The position numbers and the translations under genes are program-made. 64,000 bases of DNA from JAAXHH01 sp965225915 (GTDB lineage: Bacteria > JAAXHH01): positions 1 through 64,000 of the forward strand of contig OZ245326.1 in assembly GCA_965225915.1 (NCBI GenBank). Reading direction: 5' to 3'. Shown piece by piece: positions 46,151 to 55,306 of this stretch (within the stretch, counting starts at the first letter, position 1; each line of letters starts with the position of its first letter). A model generated the notes under the pieces. That model was not told the DNA's origin, ran no database searches, and saw nothing but the letters and a program-made list of their open reading frames with translations.

Positions 46151-49100
46151 ATGGACTACCTGGAAAAAGGCTTGTATTCCAGTGAACGTCTCGACTCGAC
46201 AATTCAAATGTCTAGCGCCGCGCACCGTGCCCACGCAGGCAGGCACAGAAGTACCGGCGCTCGCCTGACTCACCTATCAAAGATCGAGCCCCCGCGAGAC
46301 ACCCGCCGGCTCCCTGAATCCTCCCCGCCCTCTCCGGCCCGATCCTCTTCCGCGTCCGGCCATCGCGCGTCCCGCCTGTCGGCCGGGGCGGCGTTGTCGC
46401 GCGCAGTTTTTGTGGCCTGCTGCACGGCGGTCACATTCCTCGCGGCCTCCGCCTCGCTCCTGGCCCTGCCGCTTCAGGCCGAGGCACAGACCACCGGCAT
46501 CTGCGGGCGCACGCCTGCGGTGCGCACCGCGATCCTTGCCAAAATCTCCGGCGTCAGCAACTGCGCCGATGTCACCGACGCCCATCTCGCCGCCATCACC
46601 GGGTCGCTGCCGCTGGGCAATGGCATCACCACCGCCCTCGCGACGGAGGACTTCGCCGGGCTGACCGCGCTGACGATTCTATATCTGAACGGCACCGGGC
46701 TGACCACGCTGCCCGACAATGTGTTCGACGATCTGATCGCGCTGCAGATTCTGTCTCTGCAGGACAACGAGCTGACCACGCTGCCCGACGGTGTGTTCGA
46801 GCCGCTGACCGCGCTTATTTTCGGGAGTCTGTCGGGTAATCCCGGGGCACCCTTCGCGCCCGAGGTGGATGCCTTGCCCGATGACGGAACGGTTCCCATA
46901 GCCGGGGGCACGGTGACGCTCGATGGCAGCGATGGCGGGCCGTGGGGCACGAATGTGACCTATAGCTGGAGACAGACCTCAGGTCCGGCGAGCGGGGTGA
47001 CGTTTGACGATGCCGGGAGCGCTACGCCGGTGGTGACCATCCCGGCGTTGGCGGTGGGCACCGAGCTTGCCTTCACCCTCACCGTGAACGGGCGGGGCAA
47101 CATGGAGGGCACCGCCTCCGACACCGACATCGCTACCGTGGCGGCGACCGACACCACCAACACCCCGGCGTCGGGCACGCCGGCCATCACCGGCACGCCG
47201 CAGGTGGGCGAAGTGCTGCACGTCGGTACCAGCGGCATCATCGACACAGACGGGCTGACGAATGTCAGCTACCGCTACCAGTGGCTGCGCGTGAACAGCG
47301 ACGGCGCGTCGAACGAGACGAGGATCGGCTCGAACGCGGACACCTACACGCTGGTCAATGACGACGAGGGCAAGCGGATCAGGGTGCGGGTGCGCTTCAC
47401 CGACGATGCGGCCAACCCGGAGACCCTGATCAGCGCAGCGACGGGCGCGGTTGCGCCGTTCCCCACCAGCAGCATCTGCGGGCGCACGGCAGAGGTGCGC
47501 AACGAGTTGCTCTACCTGATCGAGGACAATGAGGGCACGGCCGTCGCCTGCTCCGATGTCACCGACGACCATCTCGCTGCCATCACCGGCGATCTGACGG
47601 TGGTAAGCAATGGTATCACCGCCCTCGCGGCGGGGGATTTCGCCGGGCTGACCTCGCTGACGGAGCTGCATCTGTACGACAACGATCTGTCCACGCTGCC
47701 CGATGTCGTGTTCGAGCCGCTGACCTCGCTGACGGAGCTGTATCTGTTCGACAACGATCTGTCCACGCTGCCCGCCGGGGTGTTCACCGGACTGACCTCG
47801 CTGACGATTCTGGATCTGGCCGACAACGCGCTGTCCACGCTGCCCGCCGGGGTGTTCACCGGACTGACCTCGCTGACGGAGCTGTATCTGGACGCAAACG
47901 ACCTGACCTCGCTGCCCGCCGGGGTGTTCACCGGACTGACCTCGCTGACGATTGTGGATCTGAACGGCAACGAGCTGACCACGTTGCCCGACGGTGTGTT
48001 CGAGCCGCTGACCTCGCTGACGGAGCTGAACCTGACTGACAATACCGGGGCGCCCTTCGCGCCCGAGGCGGATGCCCTGCCCGATGACGGAACGGTTCCC
48101 ATCGCCGGGGGCATGGTGACGCTCGACGGCAACGGCACCGATGGCGGGCCGTGGGGCACGAATCTGACCTATGGCTGGGCGCTGACCAATCCCGCGAGCG
48201 GGGTGACGGTGACGTTTGACGATGCCGCGAGCGCCACGCCGGTGGTGACGATCCCGGCGTTGGCGGCGAACACCGAGCTCACCTTCACTCTCGCCGTGAC
48301 CGGGCGTGGCGGCACAGACGGCATCGCTCCTGCCACCGACACCGCCAAGGTCACCGCGACGGACGCGAACGCGGCGCCGACGTTCACCTCGGCGGCGGCG
48401 TTCGACGCGGCGGAGAACCAGACCGCGGTGGGGACGGTGGTGGCCTCGGACGGCGACACGGACGACAGCGTGACGGGCTACGCGATCCAGGGCGGCGCGG
48501 ACGCTTCGAAGTTCTCGGTCGTAGAGGCGACCGGGGTGCTGACGTTCGCGTCGGCGCCGAACTTCGAGGACGCGGCGGACGAGGATGCGGACAACGCCTA
48601 CGTGGTGGTGGTGCGAGCGACGAGCGGCACGGGCGCGCGGGAGAAGACGGCGGACCAGACGATCACGGTGACGGTGACGGACGTGGCCAGCGAGGCGCCG
48701 GGCGTACCGGCCGCGCCGGCGGTGACGTCGGCGTCGGTGACGAGTGTGACGGTGGCCTGGGCCGCGCCCGCGAACGCCGGGCCGCCGATCACGGACTACG
48801 ACTACCGCTACCGGGTGAAGACGCCGCAGGGGCCGTGGGCGGAGGTGACGGGCACGACGATCACGGCGCTGAGCGCGACGATCGCGGGGCTCGCGGAGGA
48901 CACCGAGTACGACGTGCAGGTGCGGGCGACGAACGACGAGGGCACGAGCAACTGGTCCGAGTCGGGCAGCGGCTCGACGGACGCGAACGCGGCGCCGACG
49001 ATCACCTCGCCGCCGACGTTCGACGCGGCGGAGAACCAGACCGCGGTGGGGACGGTCCAGGCGTCGGACGACAACGCTGGCGACAACGTGACGGGCTACG

Positions 49101-52100
49101 CGATCCAGGGCGGCGCGGACGCCTCGACCTTCTCGATCGTTCCCTCGACCGGGGTGCTGACGTTCGCGTCGGCCCCGAACTTCGAGGCCCCGGCGGACGC
49201 GGACACGGACAACGGCTACGTGGTGGTGGTGCGGGTAACGAGCGGTACGGGCGCGCGGGAGAAGACGGCGGACCAGACGATCACGGTGACGGTGACGGAC
49301 GTGGACAGCGAAGTGCCGGGCGTACCGGCCGTGCCGACGGTGTCGGCGGCGTCGGAAAGCAGTGTGATGGCGAGTTGGACGGCGCCCGCGACCGCCGGCC
49401 CGGCGATCACGGACTACGACTATCGGTACCGGGTGAAGGCGCCGCAGGGGCCGTGGACGGAGGTGACGAACACGGCGGTCACAGGGTTGAGCGCGATGAT
49501 CGCGGGGCTCGCGGAGGACACCGAGTACGAAGTGCAGGTGCGGGCGACGAACGACGAAGGTACGAGCGGCTGGTCGGCGTCGGGCAGCGGCTCGACGAAC
49601 GCGAACAACACTCCCGCCACCGGTAAGCCAGCGATCACGGGCACGGCGCAGGTCGGCCAGACACTGACGGCGGGACTCGGCACCATCGCGGACACCGACG
49701 GGCTGCCGGCCACGTTCCCGAACGATTACATGTTCCAATGGGTGCGGGTGGACGCGGACGGCGTGTCGAACGAGACGCCCATTGGCGCCAACGCCGCGAC
49801 CTACACGCCGGTGGCGGCGGATGTGGGCAAGAAGATCACGGTGAAGGTGAGTTTCACCGACGCAGGGGGCGCCGCGGAGGGTCCGCTCACCAGCGACGCC
49901 TACCCGTCGAGCGGGACGATCATGTTGCCGGCGGGCGTCACGGTGTCGAAGTCGGCGCTGACGGTGACGGAGGAGGACACGACCGGCGACAGCTACACGG
50001 TGGTCCTCGACAGCCGGCCGACGGCGAATGTCACGATCACCATCGGCGGGCAGAGTGGCACGGACGTCACGGCGGTTCCGAGCCCGATGACCTTCACGCC
50101 GATGAATTGGAACACAGCCCAGACGGTGACGGTGACCGCCGGCAACGATACGGACACGGCGGACGACATGGTCTCGCTGACCCACAGCGCGACGAGCACG
50201 GACACCGACTACAGCGGGATCACGATCGCCGGCGTCACGGTGACGGTGACCGACAACACCAACACCCCCGCCGAAGGCAAACCAACCATTTCGGGTCCGG
50301 CACAGGTGGGCGAGACGCTGACGGCGGACCCGTCGGGCATCATCGACGCGGACGGCCTGACCACGGCCACCTTCACCTACCAATGGCTGCGGGTGGACGC
50401 GGACGGCGTGTCGAACGAGACGAACATCGGTACCAACGCCGCGACCTACACGCTGGCGGCGGCGGATGCGGGCAAGAAGATCAAGGTGAAGGTGAGTTTC
50501 ACCGACGAGAGAGCTCATCCTGAAGCCGTGACCAGTGAGGCATATCCGTCGAGCGGGTCCATTGGGGATAGCACCATCCGTAGCCTCGTTGAAACGTATG
50601 CCGAGCTGACGGTGCAGCATGCAGAGAACATCGGCGACCCCGTGCGGGCGTCCGGCGTGGCAGGGCCTGTCACCTACAGGCTGGAAGGCGAGGACGCGGA
50701 CAAATTCATGATCTCGTCATCGAATGGCCAGCTTAGCACCAGGGTGGGCGAGCGCTACGACTACGAGGAGAAGCCGAGCTATGTGGTGACCGTGAATGCC
50801 GTCAACCAACAAGGCCAGAGTGTCTCGATCCCGGTCATCATCAACATCGTGGACCTGGCCGAAAGACCGACGCAGCTGGCGGCGCCGACGGTGTCGGCGA
50901 CTGCGGGTAGCATCACGAGCCTGGACGTGAGCTGGACGGCGCCGCCCAACGTGGGGCGTCCGCCGATCACGCACTACAACCTGCGCTATCGGGAGGATTC
51001 GGTAGAGACCTGGACTGATGGCCCGCAGAACGTGACCGGCACTGCGGCGCAGATCACGGACCTGACGGCGGCCACGCCGTACCAGGTTGGGGTGCAGGCG
51101 GTCAACCACGAGGGGTCGGTCTGGTCCGGATACGGCGTCGGGCGCACGGACGCTCCGACGGTAAGCTTCGGGGCATCGGCCTACACCGCGATCGAGGGAG
51201 TTCAAAGCGCGGCGGTGACGGTGCAGTTGGACCCGCCGGCATCGAGCGCCGTGACCATACCGGTGACTACGGACCCGCAGGGCGGCGCGACCAGCGCGGA
51301 CTACGACGGCGTGCCGGGGAGCGTGACCTTTGCCGCTGGCGAGACGGAGCAGACGTTCACCGTCACGGCCACCGACGATTCGGTCGACGATGACGGCGAG
51401 AGCGTGCAACTGGGCTTTGGCGCCCTGCCGTCGGGCGTGTTGCTCGGCAGCCCGTCGACGGCTAGGGTGGCGCTGGTGCAGGACGCGGGCGTGACGACCT
51501 GGTACGTGTGGTTCGGCGAATCCTCCTACACGGTCGCCGAGGGCGGCTCGGCGACGATCAGCGTGCACCTGAACTCTCCCTGGAAGCCGGAACGGAACGA
51601 GGCGCTGACGGTGCCGCTGTTCGATCCGAAGCATCGGGGTGGGGCGAGCGCGGACGATTATTCCGGCCTGCCCGAGAGCGTGACGTTCCAGCCGGGGCAG
51701 ACCCGGGCGTCGTTCACGGTGCGGGTAACCGATGACAGCGAGGACGACGACGGCGAGAGCGTGCTGATCGGGTTCCGCCGCCTGTTTCCGGACGACCTGG
51801 AAGTGGGCCGCTACGGGCCGCACAAGACGACGCTGCATGTCGCCGACAACGACGGCGAGACGGCGGTGACGGTGTCCTTCGACGCGGCGAACTACACGGC
51901 GGCCGAAGGCGGCGCGACGGCGACGGTGGGGGTGCGGCTGAACACGGCGCCGGGCCGCGCGGTGACGATTCCGTTGACGCCGAGCCACCGCGGGGCCACG
52001 GCGGGCGATTACTCGGGCCTGCCGGGGAGCGTGACCTTCGGGGCGTCGGACACGGTGCAGAGCTTTACCCTCACCGCGACGGACGACAGCGACGACGACG

Positions 52101-54448
52101 ATCGGGAGAGCGTGGCGATCGGCTTCGGTTCGCTGCCCGCGAAGGTATCGGCGGGCAGCCCGTCCGAGGCGGTGGTGCAACTGACCGACAACGACCACGG
52201 CCACACGGGTCTGCAGGTGAGGTTCGACGCCCGCGCCGGGGCGGTGCGCGATGGCGTCGAAGAGGGCGGGAGCTACCGGCTGGGCGTCAGGCTGGACACG
52301 AAGCCGGGCCGGACATTGACGATTCCGTTGACGTATGGGTATCTGGGCGGCGCGACGGCGGCCGATTTCACCGGCCTGCCGGCGAACGTGACCTTCGGGG
52401 CAAACGGGACGTCGACGGGCGTGACCATCCGCCCCGTGGACGACTTCGAGGAGGATCCCGGGGAGAGCCTGAAGGTGTCCTTCGGGTCGTTGCCCGCCGG
52501 CGTGTCGGTGAGCTCGTGGAGCGGCCGCTCCACGATCATCCCGGTCATCGACAACGATGCCACGCCGGGCCTGTCGGTGGCGGATGCGAGTGCGCGGGAG
52601 TGGCCGAACCCCCTCCCGTGCCTGATTTTCGTGGTGACGATGGACCGGATGGATGTCGACCACGAGGTGCGCGTGGACTATGCGACGCGCAGCGGCACGG
52701 CGGTGGCGGGGCAGGACTTCAAGCCGATCGCGGGCACCCTGGTGTTCCGGCCGGCCGATAGTAAGCGCCGGACCGCGTCGAAGAGCCTGTGTGTGAAGGT
52801 GCTCGACGATGCGCATGACGAAGGCGTCGAGGAGATGACGCTGGTGCTGTCCAACCCCGTGCGGGCCTCCCTGGTCGACGGGACCGCGACCGGGTCTATC
52901 AGCAACACGGACCCGATGCCGCGGGGGTTTTTGGGGCGGTTCGGGCGGACAGCGGCGGTAGAGATAATCGCGCAGGTTGAGGAACGCATCCGGGCGCGTC
53001 GCGCGCCGGGTATGAGTGCGCGGTTAGCCGGACGGGAGCTGCGGTCGGGCATGACGGATGATGTGTCGAGGGGTTTCCTGAGGCAGTTGGGCAGCCTGGC
53101 CCGCTCAAAGGCCCCGGTGGAGGAAGGCAATAACTCCATGGCCGGGTTTCCTGGCGGGGCGGTGTCGTTGCGGACGACTGGACGTACCGGCGTCACACCT
53201 ATCGCGTCGGATCCTCAAAGTGTGGCGACCGGTCCGAATTGGATCGGCTATCTGAAGAGAGGGTTCGGCGTGGGCGACCTGCTGACAGGGTCGTCGTTCG
53301 AGCTGAACCGCGATACCGGCCATGGCGGCATGCTGTCGTTCTGGAGCCGAGGGGCAAGGTCGCAGTTCACCGGTCGGGAAGACCGCGTGACGCTCGACGG
53401 CCGGACTGCGACGACGATGGCCGGGGCCGACTACCGGAAGGGTCGGCTGGTTGCGGGACTGTCGCTTGCGCACAGCCGTGGCCAGGGCGACTACAAAGGA
53501 GTGGGCGTTGGTGCTTTGGCATCGTCGGTGACGGGCCTGTATCCCTGGCTGGGCTACCAGGCGACGGAGCGCATAACGGTGTGGGGTGTGACAGGCTTCG
53601 GGAAGGGCTCGCTGCGACTGACGCCCGGTACGGGTGGAGCGCTGGAGACGGGATTGTCTATGGCGATGGCAGCGGCTGGAATGCGAGGCGAGCTGGTGGC
53701 ACCTGTGATGGGAGGCTTCGGGATGGCCTTCAAGACGGATGCATTATGGGTGGCAACCTCGAACGCAGGCTTGGAGGGTCCGGCGGGCAGCCTCGCGGCG
53801 ACACGGGCGGTGGTGACCCGGCTGAGGGCGGGGCTGGAGGCCTCGCGCGGCTATGACTTCAGGAGCGGGTTGTCACTACAGCCCAGCCTGGAGGTCGGAC
53901 TACGGCAGGACGACGGTAACGCTGAGACGGGTGCGGGCGTAGATGTCGCCGGCGGCCTGATCTTCTCGGTCCCGTCAAGGGGGATCAAGGCCGACTTGCG
54001 CGTCCGGACGCTGCTTATGCATCAGGATCAGGATTACCGGGAACGAGGCGTGTTGGTGTCGTTCAGCTACGACCCTACCCCATCGACGCCGCTGGGCATG
54101 ACGGTGCGGTTGGCGCCGTCATGGGGCGGACAGGCCAGGAGCGCCGCCGAGGCGCTCTGGAGCCGGGAGACGATGAAGGGGCTGGGAGGACGACGCCAGG
54201 AAGCAGGCGCCCGGTTCGATACCGAGCTCGCTTACGGACTTCCGGTCGGCGGGCGGCTGGTCGGGATACCTTTGATCGGTATCAGGACTTCCACGACATC
54301 GCGCTACTACCAACTGGGCTACAAGTTGGCCGTGTTACAGCGTGGTGCTATGAACTTCGAACTGGGTGTTGCCGCCCAGCACCGGGAAAGCCTTGTCCGG
54401 GGAACAGTGGATAGAGGAGTGACAGGCCGAATCACGATGACCTGGTAA
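46151..54448 (+). CDS. Giant autotransporter-type surface protein with leucine-rich repeats (2765 residues)
   Basis: The N-terminal extension and signal peptide (cut near residue 113, AEAQ/T) match the 30509 gene. What follows is different: two domains starting CGRT with short leucine-rich repeats (~116-230 and ~442-637, LTSLTELYL, LSTLPAGVF), each ending in APF(A)PE(V/A)DALPDDGTVPI and an Ig-like domain. Two 206-residue cadherin/FN3 pairs, AQVGQTLTAG modules, a VSKSALTVTEEDTTG module, a cadherin-like domain and an FN3 domain come next. From ~1668 the shared Calx-beta block and then the shared barrel (~2256-2765, ending RITMTW) return. It is expected at the outer membrane with the passenger exposed; leucine-rich repeats and FN3 domains suggest binding of host or neighbour proteins. 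Fully open. Confidence 0.85.
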   Translation: MDYLEKGLYSSERLDSTIQMSSAAHRAHAGRHRSTGARLTHLSKIEPPRDTRRLPESSPPSPARSSSASGHRASRLSAGAALSRAVFVACCTAVTFLAASASLLALPLQAEAQTTGICGRTPAVRTAILAKISGVSNCADVTDAHLAAITGSLPLGNGITTALATEDFAGLTALTILYLNGTGLTTLPDNVFDDLIALQILSLQDNELTTLPDGVFEPLTALIFGSLSGNPGAPFAPEVDALPDDGTVPIAGGTVTLDGSDGGPWGTNVTYSWRQTSGPASGVTFDDAGSATPVVTIPALAVGTELAFTLTVNGRGNMEGTASDTDIATVAATDTTNTPASGTPAITGTPQVGEVLHVGTSGIIDTDGLTNVSYRYQWLRVNSDGASNETRIGSNADTYTLVNDDEGKRIRVRVRFTDDAANPETLISAATGAVAPFPTSSICGRTAEVRNELLYLIEDNEGTAVACSDVTDDHLAAITGDLTVVSNGITALAAGDFAGLTSLTELHLYDNDLSTLPDVVFEPLTSLTELYLFDNDLSTLPAGVFTGLTSLTILDLADNALSTLPAGVFTGLTSLTELYLDANDLTSLPAGVFTGLTSLTIVDLNGNELTTLPDGVFEPLTSLTELNLTDNTGAPFAPEADALPDDGTVPIAGGMVTLDGNGTDGGPWGTNLTYGWALTNPASGVTVTFDDAASATPVVTIPALAANTELTFTLAVTGRGGTDGIAPATDTAKVTATDANAAPTFTSAAAFDAAENQTAVGTVVASDGDTDDSVTGYAIQGGADASKFSVVEATGVLTFASAPNFEDAADEDADNAYVVVVRATSGTGAREKTADQTITVTVTDVASEAPGVPAAPAVTSASVTSVTVAWAAPANAGPPITDYDYRYRVKTPQGPWAEVTGTTITALSATIAGLAEDTEYDVQVRATNDEGTSNWSESGSGSTDANAAPTITSPPTFDAAENQTAVGTVQASDDNAGDNVTGYAIQGGADASTFSIVPSTGVLTFASAPNFEAPADADTDNGYVVVVRVTSGTGAREKTADQTITVTVTDVDSEVPGVPAVPTVSAASESSVMASWTAPATAGPAITDYDYRYRVKAPQGPWTEVTNTAVTGLSAMIAGLAEDTEYEVQVRATNDEGTSGWSASGSGSTNANNTPATGKPAITGTAQVGQTLTAGLGTIADTDGLPATFPNDYMFQWVRVDADGVSNETPIGANAATYTPVAADVGKKITVKVSFTDAGGAAEGPLTSDAYPSSGTIMLPAGVTVSKSALTVTEEDTTGDSYTVVLDSRPTANVTITIGGQSGTDVTAVPSPMTFTPMNWNTAQTVTVTAGNDTDTADDMVSLTHSATSTDTDYSGITIAGVTVTVTDNTNTPAEGKPTISGPAQVGETLTADPSGIIDADGLTTATFTYQWLRVDADGVSNETNIGTNAATYTLAAADAGKKIKVKVSFTDERAHPEAVTSEAYPSSGSIGDSTIRSLVETYAELTVQHAENIGDPVRASGVAGPVTYRLEGEDADKFMISSSNGQLSTRVGERYDYEEKPSYVVTVNAVNQQGQSVSIPVIINIVDLAERPTQLAAPTVSATAGSITSLDVSWTAPPNVGRPPITHYNLRYREDSVETWTDGPQNVTGTAAQITDLTAATPYQVGVQAVNHEGSVWSGYGVGRTDAPTVSFGASAYTAIEGVQSAAVTVQLDPPASSAVTIPVTTDPQGGATSADYDGVPGSVTFAAGETEQTFTVTATDDSVDDDGESVQLGFGALPSGVLLGSPSTARVALVQDAGVTTWYVWFGESSYTVAEGGSATISVHLNSPWKPERNEALTVPLFDPKHRGGASADDYSGLPESVTFQPGQTRASFTVRVTDDSEDDDGESVLIGFRRLFPDDLEVGRYGPHKTTLHVADNDGETAVTVSFDAANYTAAEGGATATVGVRLNTAPGRAVTIPLTPSHRGATAGDYSGLPGSVTFGASDTVQSFTLTATDDSDDDDRESVAIGFGSLPAKVSAGSPSEAVVQLTDNDHGHTGLQVRFDARAGAVRDGVEEGGSYRLGVRLDTKPGRTLTIPLTYGYLGGATAADFTGLPANVTFGANGTSTGVTIRPVDDFEEDPGESLKVSFGSLPAGVSVSSWSGRSTIIPVIDNDATPGLSVADASAREWPNPLPCLIFVVTMDRMDVDHEVRVDYATRSGTAVAGQDFKPIAGTLVFRPADSKRRTASKSLCVKVLDDAHDEGVEEMTLVLSNPVRASLVDGTATGSISNTDPMPRGFLGRFGRTAAVEIIAQVEERIRARRAPGMSARLAGRELRSGMTDDVSRGFLRQLGSLARSKAPVEEGNNSMAGFPGGAVSLRTTGRTGVTPIASDPQSVATGPNWIGYLKRGFGVGDLLTGSSFELNRDTGHGGMLSFWSRGARSQFTGREDRVTLDGRTATTMAGADYRKGRLVAGLSLAHSRGQGDYKGVGVGALASSVTGLYPWLGYQATERITVWGVTGFGKGSLRLTPGTGGALETGLSMAMAAAGMRGELVAPVMGGFGMAFKTDALWVATSNAGLEGPAGSLAATRAVVTRLRAGLEASRGYDFRSGLSLQPSLEVGLRQDDGNAETGAGVDVAGGLIFSVPSRGIKADLRVRTLLMHQDQDYRERGVLVSFSYDPTPSTPLGMTVRLAPSWGGQARSAAEALWSRETMKGLGGRRQEAGARFDTELAYGLPVGGRLVGIPLIGIRTSTTSRYYQLGYKLAVLQRGAMNFELGVAAQHRESLVRGTVDRGVTGRITMTW
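47640..48030 (+). repeat. Leucine-rich-repeat units, 72-bp period
   Basis: Six 24-residue units of the form LTSLTeLyLxxNdLstLPaGVFtG; several adjacent units are nearly identical at DNA level (CTGCCCGCCGGGGTGTTCAC repeated). A substrate for expansion or contraction by slippage. Confidence 0.85.
48362..49597 (+). repeat. Tandem duplication, period 618 bp (cadherin plus FN3)
   Basis: GACGCGAACGCGGCGCCGAC occurs at 48362 and 48980. Each unit encodes a cadherin-like module (FDAAENQTAVGTV, GADASKFSVV) and an FN3 module (DYDYRYRVK, GLAEDTEY). In frame; more diverged than the 999-bp duplication of the other gene. Confidence 0.85.
51154..52913 (+). repeat. Calx-beta block, third copy
   Basis: The same five-module block as in the other giant gene. 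Some modules share private changes with 36937-38696 (for example NDHGHTGLQVRFDARAG) and others with 41047-42806 (SSWSGRSTIIP), so the block is a mosaic of the two. Confidence 0.8.
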
Positions 54449-54580
54449 GCATAGCTCTCCAGGTTGTGGCCGCCTCACGTTGCTGGACGCCGCAGGAATA
54501 TAGACGGCTGGCTGCGTGCTAGCTAAGGAACGTACGCGTTAAAACTGTAGCTAACTCTGTGTCCCGGTCAAGGGTGCAGT
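54449..54580 (+). repeat. Cassette D 3' flank ending in a hybrid IS3 end
   Basis: Equivalent to 44354-44492, with GTTAAAACTGTAGCTAACTC and GGTCAAGGGTGCAGT. After it, GCAGTACAGT is repeated a few times (54575-54600). Confidence 0.7.
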
Positions 54581-54632
54581 GCAGTACAGTGCAGTACAAT
54601 GCTTTCACACACCTGCCAGCAGAGGTGTGCTT

Positions 54633-55136
54633 TCAACTGTTGGTACATTTCGGGAATAACCCAAATGTATCGATCAGTTTCATCACCTTTTCAAATTCCC
54701 GATTGAACGTCTTGACTGTCACACGAACGTCATGACCAGTCTCTCTTCCCGCCAACTCGATCATGGTTTCCTGATACCTATTGAAGGTCATGATGAACCG
54801 GTCCCGCGTCCTGTCCTCAGGCTGCAGGGATTCAAGCCCGCAGATAGTCAATCCCAATGCCTGCAGGAATGCTGCCAGCGCCGGACTGTCGTCTTTCCTG
54901 TCTACCATCGGTTTTCTTCTCCTCAGTCGATAAGCCACAGATCTGACCGTAGATTGCGACACCTCGAAAGTAGCAATCAAAGATTGTTCCGATGCAACGT
55001 GTGCCAACGGTTGTTTACCACGGTTCATCGTTAACTTATACAGTCGCGAAAAACGCCAGTTTATCGAATTCTGTATGCCGTAGGTCTCATCCGAGGTCAA
55101 TTTCATCTTCGTGATCTGGCAGATCAAAGCGACCAT
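54633..55136 (-). CDS. Hypothetical protein with a helix-turn-helix-like segment
   Basis: 167 codons (ATG 55136; an internal ATG 55106 is an alternative start). Residues ~48-72 (ASEQSLIATFEVSQSTVRSV) have the spacing of a helix-turn-helix, followed by a basic patch YRLRRRKPM. The C-terminal half is helical (FNRYQETMIELAGRE). Probably DNA-binding; family unknown. It is open and stands alone between cassette D and a secreted nuclease gene on the other strand. Confidence 0.55.
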   Translation of the reverse strand: MVALICQITKMKLTSDETYGIQNSINWRFSRLYKLTMNRGKQPLAHVASEQSLIATFEVSQSTVRSVAYRLRRRKPMVDRKDDSPALAAFLQALGLTICGLESLQPEDRTRDRFIMTFNRYQETMIELAGRETGHDVRVTVKTFNREFEKVMKLIDTFGLFPKCTNS

Positions 55137-55306
55137 TGATCGGAACCCTTGATCGGAATCAGCGCATCTATTTGGTTATGGGCGAGCAGAAGAACCTGCA
55201 TACATATCTGTTTGACAATCCAGCATTGTAGTTTTGTATGTCATCATCTTTCTGGCGAAATTCGATATCAGTCATCAAACATGCATACTGGAATGGGAGC
55301 GGGAAC

